A DNA stretch of 64,000 bases from Dermatemys mawii (GCA_007922305.1 ML677335.1:14971734-15035733), one strand, 5' to 3'; positions 44,281 through 58,429 are shown, counted from the first letter of the stretch. Made by a program: numbers and translations. The notes: generated by a model not told the origin, from the sequence alone.

Positions 44281-46329
44281 AATTATGCAGAACTAACGGC
44301 CAGAAACTCCTAGCTGACTCAAAAATCTATTATTTATCTCACCTTGTTTCACTGTCCCCACTACCTCTGCCAATGTCTGGGTCATGTGTATCCACTGAAT
44401 TTAATTAAGACTGATATTTTGAGTTCCCCAAGTATCTCCATCAGATAGGTTAAAGGTTCTCTCCTTCTGACAACTTGTACAGAAAGTGTGCTAAACTTTT
44501 CATAGGGAGGAGTTGAATATTACTGATTCATTAAAATAAACCCAACTATATGATGGGATGTCTTTAAAGTTGCTTGCAATGAACTGATAGGCTGCTTTTC
44601 ATGCATGATTCACTATGTGTACATTCTGTAACCAGAATGTCATTGCAGTGTGTCTGTCCAAATATTCCCAGAAGGTGCAAAGAAGATAAAGAGGGAGATT
44701 TGTTTCACTTAAGAGACTGGCACATGGCCTTTTTCATTCACTGGCCCCTGTTTCATATCCAGCCCAGTTGAACAATGGCTGAAAGTTGTCACCATTTGAT
44801 GGGTTTTTCCGTGGTCTATGGAAAACAAGTGATTGGTCTCTGTCGAGTCCTCAGTAAACAGGCAAAACCATAAAGCACCTCCCCTTCAACTGTCAGTCTC
44901 AGAAACTAAAATGGACAGAAAATGAACTACCATCTGCCCTTTAGAGAGTCAATTCCTGGTCAGATTTGAAGCATTTTGGGGAGAAAGGATGAGAAAAACT
45001 TGTATTGTTATTGTTGTTATATTTCGCAAGTATTAACTATGCTAAAAAAAACAACCTTTCATTCCAACTGGTACAATGTAGATCAAAAATTGGTATGTCA
45101 CTAGGCCCAAACCTAGTGTTGTTTTTAAAGGAAAATACCCTACAAGAAATCTACGTTCCCTAGCACTCTTCCCTTTCTATAAAACCTTCTTCTGAGTCCC
45201 AGAAAGTGCTTTCTACTCCAAGACAAGTCTCTGGCACCTGGAAACATCTGGACATTTTCTATAAACATGGTTTCTCTCTTCAGTTGAGGAGATAGACTGC
45301 AATTTACCCTTCAGAATTTGGAATTGCACTGGCATCTGCCTTCAAGTAGGTGAGATAAGTCGTGGCATTACAACAGACAAAGAATTTCAAAGATGATCAT
45401 GGTTATTGTATTTTTATAACCAAACTCTGTCATTTGACATAGTAAAGACCCTACCTATCATTTCCCCTATTCTACAAGGAAGACTATTGTGAGAACAGAA
45501 TGTTCTGCATCTTTCACTCTGTCTTTTACAGATTGTGTAATTTAAGATGAGTGATACCAAAGAAGTAACTTCATTAGGCCATAAGCAAACATTGGAACTA
45601 CGGATCAGATATCGAATGATAAAGTTAACATCTTTCTATCATGACCAGAATGCAAATCAAAGTCCTTTCCATATCAATGCTAAAATCAAACAGGACTATA
45701 AGACAATATCACACTGTGTCCTGCACAAGAGATATCACAGGCCATTTTTAATTTTACCTCATTACATTTTTCTGTTATAAACCCTTTTTAACCACCATAT
45801 CATCAACCATCTTAAGCTCTCCTTTTAACTGATAACAACCTTCTTAACTAAACGCAAGTAACTAGTTTAAAGTTAAGAACTGCCTTATAGCACAGGACTG
45901 GGTAACTTTGGGGTGAGGGAGGGGAGGAGGGAGGGTTGGCCTTTCATCTTTCAGCTTTATGAGGTGATCCAAACTCCTGGACAATAACTGAGCAACATGC
46001 TTCTCCCCTCCCCCTCCTCCAGAGATGGTTGGAAACAAAGGTCTTTAGGGTGGCTCCACAGACTCCAGAAGGTCTCCAATTAGTTATTTGATTGGAGATC
46101 AAAGGTTTCTTCTTAAACAGTTTATCACTCACATAAACACTCCACAGCAGTTAGCATTTCAAACTGTGGTTTACAAGTAAAATAGTTCAGCAGTTTCTTC
46201 TAACCAGTCTATCTCACACAGAGGCTGTTGGGCATCTATTGTGTGAAATTATGGCATAACTTGGAGATGAAGTTAATCAATACACTTGAAGAACACATGC
46301 ACATTTCTTTTTACCATTCTTTGCTCCAT

Positions 46330-46420
46330 GAAAGAGAAGGAGCACCATATTCTGCATAGGGCACAGTCTGGGAGTTAGGGGACCTGGGTTTCCTCCCTGA
46401 TACTACTTGGAAAGTATATT
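46330..46420. repeat. MIR/tRNA-SINE-like fragment
   Basis: GGCACAGTCTGGGAGTTAGG and GGACCTGGGTTTCCTCCCTG match the generic core-SINE phrase also seen at 15365-15445. Confidence 0.4.
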
Positions 46421-47265
46421 TGCAGATGTAAAGGGAAGAGCAGACTGAACACATACTGACTCTCCACAATTACATTTTGGGAAGTGGGGGCTGAAGGGAG
46501 TATTACCAAATTCTGACTTACTTTTAGTATTGCTGATAAAACCTGCCCTCTCTTGTGTCATTGGCAGACCCTTAAGGCTAGTTGGTATTTTGGAATGGAT
46601 AGTGTAACTGTCACAACAGACTGACAAGCTGCTTAAAGTTGTGGATCTCACATGCAAAATCATCCCATTCTGTACCATATGAAAATGATGCCAAAATAGG
46701 ACCCGCTACACAGGGGGGAATGGATTTTTATGTATTCGGATAGAATTACCAAACCCTACTCAGCTACTGAGCATATCTGTACATTCCATGTTGTAGAAGA
46801 GGGATTTTTTTTCCCTGACAGAAAGCAATTTTAGGAGAACAATTGGAAGATAATCCTAGCTGTGCTCTTGTCACTATTGGCAGTCTGCTGCACCATTTTT
46901 TTGCCATACCAAATCTTTTAAAACCCCATCCAGATTGTGTATTTTATTTTATTTTATGTGCTGGCAGTGATTTAGAATTGACTTTAACTTTCCAATAATT
47001 TGCTAAGCCAGTCAAATCAAGTTCACAGATAACAAAAATACGTGTTGTCAAGGTGGCATTGTTTACACCAATTTATTGCAAAAAGACAGCTTTATGTATT
47101 ACCTGTAAGGCAAACTATGACATATGGGGTAAAATTCCAGCCCTGTTTAAACCAGTGGCAAAAAACCCAAGTGAGTTCAACAGGGTTAGATCTCACACAG
47201 GACTCATCCGTGAATCCACAATGTACCCATTGCTCACTTTCAATTAGAATGGCCATCTTTATTTA

Positions 47266-47390
47266 CATATAGTATTATTGTTTGTATAGTGGTAGCATCT
47301 AACAGCCCTTGTCACTGTGTTAGATGCTGTACAAACACAGAACAAATAACGGGTTCTCTGCTTCAAAGACTCTACCACCAAGTAGATTAA
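47266..47390. repeat. MIR/core-SINE-like fragment
   Basis: TATTATTGTTTGTATAGTGG, then GTGTTAGATGCTGTACAAAC and ACAGAACAAATAACGGGTTC, CTGCTTCAAAGACTCTA. This resembles an old amniote repeat with a 'gtgctaggcgctgtacaaacacagaac' core. Confidence 0.5.
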
Positions 47391-48404
47391 TTCAGCCGAG
47401 GTGATTTTCCTGGAGCGCTTCTTTCTCATCTTATTTGGAACATAAAGAATGAAGGCAGCTCCTTTTTCTCTTGAATTTGTTCCAGTTTCCATATTTAATG
47501 CCAATATATCATTTGTTTTTCATCATGAAGTTTGTGTTACTTTTTTAGATGAAATGATATTCTGTGGAGAATATGTGTTATATACTTTACCTGCCTAAGT
47601 ATTTCAGGTAAGTAGAAACATATGTTATGATTCTCAGCACGTTAAAGAGGAAAATATTAAGTCTATAGAAAACAATTTGGAAATATTATGTAACTTTGAT
47701 AAATGGATTGAAAAGAAAAGATTTCTTCCTAGGGTAAAACCAGCAATGTTAGGCATAAATCTCTTTATCTCTAATTAATAGCTAAAACTAACATATTTAT
47801 GCTTGCAAAATGACCATCACTGACTGAACTGCTCTTGAACTAGAGGGAACTGAGACCTATCAGCTGCCTTCAATTCCTTTAATCACAAGATGTTATTGAC
47901 TTGTCCATGGACTGTGGCAGGTGTCAAGAGACTGTTCTTAGGCAACTGAATTCCTTCCTTGATGAGTGGATGGTGTTTGGCAGTACTCATAATCTCTTAG
48001 GGTGCTCACAGATGGGGTTGCACATGGTTCCATCTTCACATTGTCACATGGTATGGGGTGTTGGAAATGCATGTAGATGAGACTCATGTGTTACACTGTG
48101 TTCAGCAGACTTCTAATGCCAAGACCCATATTTCTAACTCACATGACCCAGTGTTACCGAGGGTTTGGATATGGGTAAGAGTGAGTTGCCTTGAAGCTCA
48201 GATTGCATAAGACTAGAGAGCTGCTAGTAGATTGTGAGAAGCACCTATAGCATGGAGAGCATCAGGTTTATCTATCTAAGGGTGTTCTACTACAACAACC
48301 AAAGTTTCTGCTATCTGCCACCTGAGCTTTCTGAAAGTGGCCAAGATCAGGCTGAGATGAGTTTCTGACAGGAGCATGTTCCAAAAGTTGAATTCCCACC
48401 ACTA

Positions 48405-49880
48405 AGAAGAGTTAGGCTCAACAGCCTGGTCTCGGCCCTGAGTTTCCTGGCCAACCTCCAGAAGGTAATTCTGGGGTTCTTCTGGCCAGGACCGCACTGG
48501 GTCTCTGAAGGGGTTCTCCACCTGCCCCTGGAGGAAGGAGGGCAGCGCCTGAAGTGTCTCCACACTCAGGCCCATGTCTTCTGCCTCCAGGCCCTGCAGA
48601 GGCTCCTTTATGGTGCAGGTAGTCCGGCGTGGAGAATACTGGCACATGTCTTCCTGCCCTGCTTCCGAGGGCTCCGATATGACCGGCAGTTCCTTTATCT
48701 CCATCGAAGAGGTCTTTTGCAAGACCTCTCTGGGCTGCCAGTCTTCTACAAGGACCTCCTCCAGACCTGCAAACTATATTCAGCGATCAGGTCCGTTGTG
48801 GCCATCCAGACGACAGATCGCCTCATGGAGCCCTTGCTGCACAACTCCCAGCTCCATGTGCAGGTGGCGGAGTCCCCTTCGGTGTGCCAGAGGTTGGTTC
48901 TGGCAGAAGTCACCCGAGTTGGAGACCTCCTGGACTACAACCGGAGAGATTGGCTGGATCCCCAGACTCTCAGCCAGTGCATCCAGGCCTCATACTCCAC
49001 ATGCGTACTTCAGGAGGTGAAGGCCCCTTTGCTGCCCGCTGCTTGTGTTTACCTTGACCGGGTCCTGCGAGAGGGCACACGCTGCCCACCCTCCACCTCG
49101 GGCCCTCCGGACCTTTTCATCAGGCCCCTGCCCTGTGGACCCAACTGGCCCCCCTGCCCTTTCACCACGAGCGGCTGCATGACTTGCCTTGGACACCAAG
49201 GCAACATCTCTACATGCTTATACTCCACACCCTTCAGTTCCTCACCCAATGTCCCGCCCCAACACAAAGTGGCGGGACCTTCTCCCACCTTTAGAGGGTG
49301 AGGCGCCGTGGTGGGCCAGCCTATACTCCACCCTGATCCTGAAGCCCGCCGGGGATGTCAGTTGGCGGCTCCTTCATGGAGCCCTGAGCATGGGCATGTA
49401 CTTGGCATGGTTCACCCCCATCCCAGACACCTGCCCTTTCTGCGGTGTGAGGGAGACCCTGTCGCACATTTACTTGGAGAGCGCCAGGTTGCAGCCCCTA
49501 TTCGGGCTCCTCACGGATATCCTACTGCGTTACTGGTTGCGCTTTTCCCCTCACCTCCTTAATTATGCACTCCCTAGCTGTGGCCCCACAAAGTTGCGGG
49601 ACCTCCTGGTTAGCCTCCTCCTAGCCCTGGCCAAACTGGCCATCTTCAAAACCAAGGAGAGGAGTTTTGGCGGACGGGGTCGCCTGTGACTGTGGAGCTT
49701 ATTTCTGATCCTCCGTCCACTCACATATCCAGGCAGGATTCCTCTGGGCAGCGTCCACTGGCTCCCTTTACACCTTTGAGGTGGGCACTGTCCGGGGTTC
49801 CCTGCTCAGTGTCCCCGTCAAGTTCTCTCTGTTTGACCCTTTGACCTCACTCCTGATCCTGTTAGCTCATTAGTTGACCC
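48405..49880 (+). mobile_element. 5'-truncated, frameshifted Tx1-like LINE (C-terminal pol region)
   Basis: One frame reads from RLNSLVSALSFLANLQKVIL through LPLEEGGQRLKCLHTQ, GLLQDLSGLPVFYKDLLQT and EVTRVGDLLDYNRRDWLDPQ. It shifts near 49.18 kb into KWRDLLPPLEGEAPWWASLY, SWRLLHGALSMGMYLAWFTP and a zinc-knuckle-like CPFCGVRETLSHIYLE. The last part has stops (CDCGAYF then a stop, later AGFLWAASTGSLYTFEVGTV). This is the post-RT and C-terminal zinc region of Tx1-type non-LTR retrotransposons as I recall them in turtles. RT and endonuclease are absent. The frame break and stops make it dead. Confidence 0.78.
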
Positions 49881-51367
49881 CCAAAATCACTTGATTTCCA
49901 GGCCCTATGGAGCTCCCCTTAGGCTGGGGTAGGTCCTTTAGTGGTGGGTGGGTTGCCCACTTCCTGGATCTCAATAGAACTAGAAAGAGCTTGATTTGAA
50001 AACCCTCAAGCCTTACCCCTGAAGGCATTTAGCTTTAAATGTTCCAGAGGCTGACTTTCAAGAACAGGGATGGGAGGGATGTTTGAGTACCACAATATTG
50101 ATGATCATGAGGAACAAAAAAGGGGATACAAGGGAGCAGTAATCAGGGGCTGGCTCACCATGGAGATGCCCTGAACTATAATTGGATGGAGCCAGATTTC
50201 CCTATAAATCATCAGGCTTTACATGCCTAAATATGCCCCTAAACCCCCTTCAGCTCTGTGAAAGTTCACCTGAAAAGGTGACTACAGTAGCAATTCCAGG
50301 TGTCCCCACAGACCTGGAGGTTTCACAATAGTTTTCCATGCGATAGGAGGACTTGATCAATAAATTTTAAATCTGGAAAAATTATTGCCTTATTGTTAAT
50401 CTGATCTGTGGAAAATGCAAGTTCTCCATTTTCTCAGATTCTACTCAGTGTGCTCATTGCATTTCTATATCATAAATAAGAGTCCAATCTTGCAGTATTG
50501 TCTTAAGTGGCTGATATAAGTGAAACTACTTGCATGAGTAAGGAGCATTGGTGGGTTGAGTAAAGGCTGCAGGACTGGGCTTTAAATCACCAAAGATTAA
50601 TAACTGTCATAATCTTGTTATATGCCAAAGAAAACAAGAACTAAAGTATTCACGATGACTAGAAAAAAAAGAGCTGTCTATCCTTTCCACATCCTATGGT
50701 ATGTTTTCCTTTGGAGGTATATGCATATTGCATTCAAAATGTCAAGATTTTTGCACAATGTATTTCTATCTTTACTACTGCTTTGTGAAATGTATTAGAT
50801 TGCCAAGTTTATTATCTTCAGTATCAAGAAGGAGAAAAGGAACAGTTTTTTCTAGGTATAATAGTGAGAGGCACAATATTGCCAGTTTACTAATTCAGCC
50901 TTATTGCTTTACAACTATGTTTATTTTGGAAGTGATATGGTTATTTTAATGTTCATGAAATCAGCCAATCAATATTATTTATCTTTGATTAAGACATTGT
51001 CTGCTTTCAGATATTTAACACTCTTCTCTTCTAAAGAGGTAAACAATTGCTGTAATAGAATATAGACGTGCTAGGGAAGCATGAGTCACAAATGGAATAT
51101 TCACTTTTCCATAGAAAACAATCCTTAGTTTTTCCAGGAAATAGGTGATCTAACAGGTGATGAGTGAACAGCATAGCTCATTTCAGTCTGGTAGTAAGAT
51201 GGAGCTCTGTTCACATTATTAAACAAAAATCCAAAGATATTCTACTTTCTCATTATTTTCAATTAGAAGTCGTGTGGTCCTTATTTGGGCAAAGCTACTG
51301 TTTAAATCAACATGGCTTATGAGACACACATGTACTTTTCAAATATTAATGGTGGGACTGTTTAAGG

Positions 51368-51658
51368 CAGGGGTAGGGAATCTATGGCATGCGTGCCAAA
51401 GGCGGCACACGAGCTGATTTTCAGTAGCACTCTCACTGCCTGGGTCCTGGCCATTTTAAAATGTTTAAGAAGCTTCATTTAAAATTAAATTAAAAACCTT
51501 ATTTACTTTATATACAACAATAGTTTGGTTATACATTATAGACTTATAGAAAGAGGCCTTCTAAAAATGTTAAAATGTATTACTGACATACAAAACCTTA
51601 AATTAGAGTGAATAAATGAAGATTCGGCATACCACTTCTGAAAGGTTGCCAGTCCCTG
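51368..51658. mobile_element. hAT-type MITE with 8-bp target-site duplication
   Basis: Starts CAGGGGTAGGGAATCTATGG and ends GGTTGCCAGTCCCTG. It is flanked by perfect 8-bp duplications GTTTAAGG (51360-51367 and 51659-51666), the hAT signature. The interior (GGCGGCACACGAGCTGATTT, ACATACAACAATAGTTTGG-like text) matches a non-autonomous family I recall as abundant in turtles. 291 bp, no coding potential. Confidence 0.85.
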
Positions 51659-51826
51659 GTTTAAGGGCATAGGTTGGTTATTCTAGATATTGCTAATGCT
51701 CCACAAATTGACCGTTCTCCCTCTCAATCTGGATAAAATGCAATAATAGGAGAAACTATTGGAAATGACAGTCTGACCTGCTTAGTTGGGAATTGGAATT
51801 AAACACTGCATTCTTCACTAAGGGTG

Positions 51827-51898
51827 AAATTCTGGCCTTACAGAAATCAAGGGAAAATCTCCCATTGAGTTCAGGGGATTCAGGATTTCACCCTAAGT
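51827..51898. repeat. Imperfect palindromic interspersed repeat (copy B)
   Basis: ACTAAGGGTGAAATTCTGGC on the left and CAGGATTTCACCCTAAGT on the right form inverted arms. Same family as 17826-17895 and 60079-60158. Confidence 0.6.
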
Positions 51899-54800
51899 GT
51901 CTGTGTTTATATTTATTTCCCTAATGGCAGTCTGGATTAACATAGTGGATAATTGGCGCAATTCATTTGTCCCTACTATAGATAACTGATTAACAAAGGT
52001 CAAAATGGTCCTGAGCATGAAGAAATGAACCATTTTTATCTATTTTTTTTTCTATCTAATTTAATCTATCTAAATATATTTAACTCCCACCACTGTAGTA
52101 TTTTTTATGATGTGCATGTCTCTGAGTTACATATATGAGACAGACACATTCTAAGATCAGAATTTTAAACTAAACTGTGAAGGGTGAAGAGAGGACTTAT
52201 CTTTTAAGTCTACTATGGACAATCTCCATGCATATCTAATTTAACTTTTCAGTGCTAATTGTGAGCTACATTAATAAAAATATCACAAATACTTACACAT
52301 TTAGACTCCTTCATAGAATATGTTCAATGTATTAGCCATTTTTCATTAACAGTGGAGAATTCCTTGCTTCCTCAGGTACAGCCTCATTATAGTTGTACAT
52401 ATACATTTACTTTCCACTTCAAACAATGCCTGCAGACATGGTGCAATAGGATCGAAATATCTTTAATTATTTTTGGATGACTACATGAACTCCAGTCATG
52501 TTTTTCAACATTTATAGAGAAGCATCAAATTTTAAAAGATGCCATAAACAACAGTTTGCTCTCCAAAAAGGTTGTTTTCTTTGGTAGTACTAGGAGATCT
52601 GAATTCCAAACTAAAAATAATAATAAGGTGAATATTTCAGCAAATGAATTTAGCCTCAGACACCTGGTTTTGAAGCACAGAACCACCTGTGCTGTGTTAA
52701 ACATGAGAGGAAGGAAGTACAGTATATAAGGTAAAAAGTACAGGGTGAGGTAATGTGATGTGTCCCTTAGGTCAAACAAGAGGCTGTTTGTAAATGACCC
52801 TTTCCGAGGCAGACATATGACTTCCCAAGATTGTAGCATTCTACAAAGGGATGCATAAATAGCAGTTGTTCACAGCAAGGGTTATACTATATGGCTATTA
52901 GAGTGAATAGAAGCAACTCAATTCTTGCCAATGACAGGAAATAAGGTCAAGTAAAGATAACAGGTCTTTGAATTAGAGGTTTTCAAAATATTAGTCTTAG
53001 GCCTTCACTGTGGAATTGAATGAGAGGTTCTCTTCAAAATATCCTGATTCTGAAATGCACTTCTTACTAGAGAAACAAACAATATGAAACAGAGCAACCA
53101 TCGTATTTTATACCAACTAGTAACTCGCTTTGCTCACTCCAGAAGGCATACCCATACAAATAGCAGTGTTGCCAGCTGGAATGGAAATAAATTTAATAGC
53201 TGAGGTTACATATGCAAACCATGAATGGTTGTGTTTTGGACACTGTCATTTACTATATCTTCATATCTCTTCATGTTTCTTCATATCTTAAGGGCCTTCT
53301 CTTATTTCCATTCTAGGTGTTTCAACTGAATATTTAATTTGGATATCCCTGTAAAAGTAGATGCAAGAAATCCTGATGCATACCTATGTCGTCTTATACA
53401 TTAGGATTATTACTGGACATAATTAAATGTCTGAGAAAATAGTACATTTGTGTAACAAAAGGATCTTGAACTCCAAACTTTAATGTAGACTGTATCCTCT
53501 TGGTTTTTTTTTTCAAGTTTAATGCATTCCCAGGATTACTCGACGCTCCTTAAGGTAGGGTAGATTCTGCCTTCCTATTTGGAGCCTGATAACGTAAAGG
53601 CTATATTCACAGTTGTAAACTGGTTCAGAGCACATTATGTATCAGATTTACCTACCCACTTTCAAATGTCACTAGCTTCCACTGGCTATGATGATAATAC
53701 TTGAAAATGTAAGAATTTAAATGAGCCATCATGGTTTGTTAGTTAGATAATTAGAGATTTTAAAAAATTATCTCCTGAGTGGTTAAAATTTTTTGTCATC
53801 TGTCAAACCCTTCAAAGATTTATTTTCCTGTCAGTCATTTTTAAAAAATGCTAATATAAACAAGCATATGTAAGTAAACCACAAGAATGAAATTTTGATA
53901 CTAGTAAGTGCTTATGCGTGGGTACTATAAAAAGCACCCATAGGTGATCCTCAATATAACATGCTGCATAAGGGAGTGAATTAACCATGATATGGTATGC
54001 TCTCTTTTATTATAGTTAACTCTGTGCTCTTACTTTAATTGTTTTCAATGTCTGTTTAATTCTTTTTGTGTGTGTGTGATTTAATCGAATTGTTAGTTGA
54101 TAATGAGGATACTTGCAAAACCAGGGCAAATGTAACATACTGTATTTTCTTATTGCCTTCTAATATACAAAAGACTTCCATGAATTTTGTATTTTCTTAA
54201 AAAATTAAACGTAATCAAAACTAAGTTAAATTTAAAATTACTTGTTCTGTATGGCATACAGATATATTAAATGTATAACTGCTATATTGTGCTATATATA
54301 GTTTAAGCTTAAACAATACAATTCTTTTTTCAGCAAAATTATTATATACTTAAATAATTTAACCATATGGTACTTTATGCTCAGTTAATAAGTTCATGTG
54401 GTTTAAGATGTACATTGTATGTTTTGTTCTATTGTCTGTGTATGTGTTTGTATTTTTTGTGAAATATGTAATATAAGGAATAGTACAGTATTTTTAAAAA
54501 AGAAGAGAATTCTTGTGTCTCATTTAGCAAGAGAGGGTCAAAACGTTGCATTCACATGATGGCCATTAACATGTGTTAGGTGCCCCAGAAAAGAGATTTA
54601 AACATCCTTTCATATTATCCCTTAATCATAGGCAATTTCCTTGATGCAGGAGTTTCATACCTTTCAAGGGGATGTCACAATGACCCATCTAAACAGATCA
54701 GCTGCAAGACAAGAGGAAAAAAGTTCACACACATGTGTTCTCTTTGCAACGCTCTAGCATCTTCTTTTAAAAGGATGAAAAGTACATTCCCACTTGAAGT

Positions 54801-55256
54801 TTTGCATTTCAGTGAAAATATCTTTCCCTTTACTTTTTATGTCTTATTCATCATTACAATACAATATATGTTATCATGGTCATATATGAGCAAAATATTT
54901 GTTAACAGTGGAAGTATTGTGTCCGGGCATCAGAAGTCTGGGATATCAATTTATGATTGTTAAAAATAGAAAAGCTATATTGATATTATAACTATAGGGA
55001 ATATAAAAGTTTACAGAATGTATCTGTAATACAGAATAAATGTAATACAAAATGAGCTCTATTTTAAAGTTAGCTGCCACAGAAGCATGATACATAAGCA
55101 GCCCGGTATCTGATTTTTTTTAAATCCACATACAACTTTTTAATTAATGGGAAATGACTTTCAGCAGAAATAATCACATTTTAAAAACGCATATAATTCA
55201 GACCTGATCTGGAGAAATGAAAATTATTTCTTTTTTTAGACTGACTAGCAAGTAAA

Positions 55257-55292
55257 AAGAAAGAGAAGGAAGGAAGGAAAGAAAAGGGAAAG
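55257..55292. repeat. Purine-rich simple repeat
   Basis: AAAGAGAAGGAAGGAAGGAA followed by AGAAAAGGG: a short imperfect (GGAA)n tract. Confidence 0.7.
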
Positions 55293-56999
55293 ACCCTTCT
55301 AAAGCTGCAACCTGATCACTTTACAAAACTGGAGAGATTTCTTCCAGCTATCAGTCTCTTCCAGTTTTTTTCACGTGTTCCAGTCTGTGGCCTTGTGGGG
55401 TAGAATTAAAAAAAAGATATATTATGTTTTGGAGGCTGCCAGAGCTCGCCAGATCACAGAGTAAAGGTTCACTCTCCATCATTCTCCTCTCCTCCATCTA
55501 TGACATCCATGGAGATTGTAGGAGATTCAGTAATGTCCATAGAAATGAATTTTTTTGAGCTGAATTTGGGCATCTAAGAAGTACAACAAGTATTGGAAAA
55601 TTTCACATTTGTTTACTGTTTAAGGGAATTAACAGTGCAGTTGTGTGAAAAGTACTTACCAGAGATTCCCACCAACTAATGGGCAAGGTCACTATCTCCC
55701 TGGCCACGATTCATTCATATACACTAGCTCCCCTTTTCCCTACCCCAAAAAAAAAGTGAACTTGCCAACAATAATACCTTAGTTATCTCCATCTCAAACT
55801 ATCCCAAAGTATTTTATAAAAGATGTACATAGAAATTCAGATGAGTTACAAAGTCTGAAACACACTCTAGACCTTCTCTTCCACCCATCCTGCTCAATTC
55901 AGGGGTACTGATTTTCCTCACTGCAGAAATAGTAACCCCCTGTCAAGTTCAGATAAAAATAGTGCTCACAAACATCATAGGAGGGGAGAGGTAGATCTAG
56001 CATTCAAGTTCAGCATTATTTGGCCTCAGATTTCTTGCCCCAAATTAAAATGCCCTCTCTCAATGTCTGGTTTCTGTAATTTTGTGGTGTGAACCAAAAT
56101 TTGCCCCAGGATTCTACTTCTGAATTAATTTTTTTTCAGTTTAGGATTTTTATTCTATAGTTTACATAGACTAAAAAGTTAGAAATCATGGTATCAGTTG
56201 TTCAGTCAGAATCCACTTGTACTGATTTTGGATAATGGATTTCTTCAAGTTCACTGTGAATGATGTACAGCTTAATGTTGGGTGTGGAATTATGTTCTAA
56301 TGGTCCTGTATTTTAACATGTGTGAAAGATTATCGGCACTTGGTTGCTCTTTTCCTTCACTCTTCATTAACTTTAATATTTGGATCTTTCTACTGTGTGT
56401 CAAGTGAGGTCTCTGACCTAAATTTCATAAGTGGTGTCTTTTTGTTTTTCTTTTTTTCCTAGCTCCTTAATTTTTATTAATAAAATCTAACTGGTGCCAT
56501 ATTTTCCCATGTAAGTTATCTTTGAGTTATTTTTTATCCTTAAAATGTTTTTTCCTTAGAGTTGGATATTTCCATTAATTCCCATACCCACTTCATTTTA
56601 GTCCCAGGAGATCGAATCTTTCCATGGTCTAGATAATTTTTTTGTAACTCTTAGCACTAAAGTTAAATATTGGTATAGGCTTTTGGGATGTTTTGAAGTT
56701 CTCAGTAATTCACTGTACCCAGAGATGGATATATTACAGCAAGGCTAGCTGAACTATGGCTCCAGCATGAGTATACATAAACCAGTCATTCTTTGTGCAT
56801 TTTTCACCATCCAGTTCCTCCCAAGCAGCAGCTTCTGAGATCCCTCTACATCAGTCACATTGAAGGTGTTCCCTGGTTGTAACCCACATCACCTAGCATC
56901 GGAGCACTTTTCAACCTTTAATGTATTTACCATCATAAGGCCTCTGGGAGATATGGAATTATTGTTATAAAGTATAACTGTGTTTGAAAAAACCTAGAT

Positions 57000-57245
57000 A
57001 GTTCATGGACGATAAGTCTATCAATGGCTATTAGCCAACGTAGTTGGAGATGCAACCTGATGCTTGGGGACACTGATATCTCTGATTCTCAGAAGCCGGG
57101 AGCGGAAGACAAGAGTGGATCATTCCAGAATTGTCCTGTTCTGTACACTCTCCCAGAAGCTCTGGTACTGGCCACTGTCAGAGACAGGATACTGTGCTAG
57201 ATGGACCCGTGATCCAACCCAATACAGCAGTTCTTATGTTATCCG
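57000..57245 (+). repeat. Interspersed repeat, family B (copy 2)
   Basis: GGCTATTAGCCAACGTAGTT, CTGGCCACTGTCAGAGAC, AGGATACTGTGCTAGATGGA, then CAGTTCTTATGTTATC: same order of blocks as at 44020-44280. Confidence 0.6.
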
Positions 57246-57330
57246 AATTTTATAGATGAGGAACTGAGGCATACAGAGGCTAAGTGACTTGTCCACCCAG
57301 AAGTGTATGATGAAGCAGGTACTTCCTAGG
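57245..57330. repeat. MIR-like fragment
   Basis: TTTTATAGATGAGGAACTGA, GGCATACAGAGGCTAAGTGA and CTTGTCCACCCAGAAG match the well-known MIR 3' phrase (aactgaggc...agaggttaagtgacttgcc). Confidence 0.6.
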
Positions 57331-58429
57331 GTACTACCCAAAATACTGGACCATCCTTCTTTATATAATTAGAAACTGTACAAAGGCATACCATATGTAA
57401 CTTTCAAAAGTAGCATATAAACACCTAGAATTCTGCATATGCAATTTTGGATGCTCAGGTGTTTGGGTACCCAAAAATCATGCGCACAGAAAGTATTGCA
57501 ACTTTAGTGCACAGATTTGAGGACCTATAATTTTGTCTAATTTTCAGTCTGCACAGGTGTACCTCCTGCTCTTGTTTTACCCTCATGCTCTTCCTCTACC
57601 TACTAACTATAGCAATATGCAAACACAATGGAAAGGTCTTCTAGAAAATTTTGGGTCTGAACAATAGGAATGATGTCTCCCACCTGCCCTTGTAAATAAA
57701 TCATGATTCTGGTTTAAAAAATAGAACCAGATTCCTCATCCCCTCTAGCCTGAGCGATATGAAAGGTGCTCTTCTTTTTCATCTCAGACATTTCTGGTTG
57801 CCTATTTCAAGACTTCTCCTCAGTTTTGATTGCAACTACCTTCAGCATTGTTCTATAAATAATTCATACTAAATGCACCATCTGCACTGGCAGCTGCTGC
57901 ATCCACTTCTTTGGCCTGTCATTTACTGTGTGAGTACCTCTCTGTCCATTCTCAAACCTACTCCTCATTGTCAGTAGGGCCCAGATCCACAAAGAGATTT
58001 GGGCATCACAAAGGGACACTGAGTATCACAACACTTAACTTTTCAGCACCTAAAAAATCACAGGAATAACACTGTGATCCACAAAGCCTGACTTGAACAC
58101 CTAGGTTCCCTATGGGGCGAATGGGGAGAGATGAGGTGCCATAGAAAGCAATCTGCAAAGTCAGCACGCAAGGTGGGGAGCCAGCCAAGCAAGACTATGG
58201 GAGACACAGATGAGAGCCAAGTGTTCTAAACTCCACTCCTCTTTCTTAGATAGTGCCCCAGTCTGGGATTACAGGGAGGTGCCTATCTCTGCTAGCAATC
58301 CAAAAACCAGAGGAAGACAGGTGCTCCTTTATCTAAACTGGGAGCAGGGCATAATCCAGTAGACTGGCTCAGAGACTGCCTAACTCCACACAAAACAGCA
58401 GGTAGACAGGGCCACCCATATAATCTTTA

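Noticed and set aside
48402..48722. Minus-strand frame over the LINE fragment
   Set aside because: The plus strand reads as LINE protein; this is its shadow.
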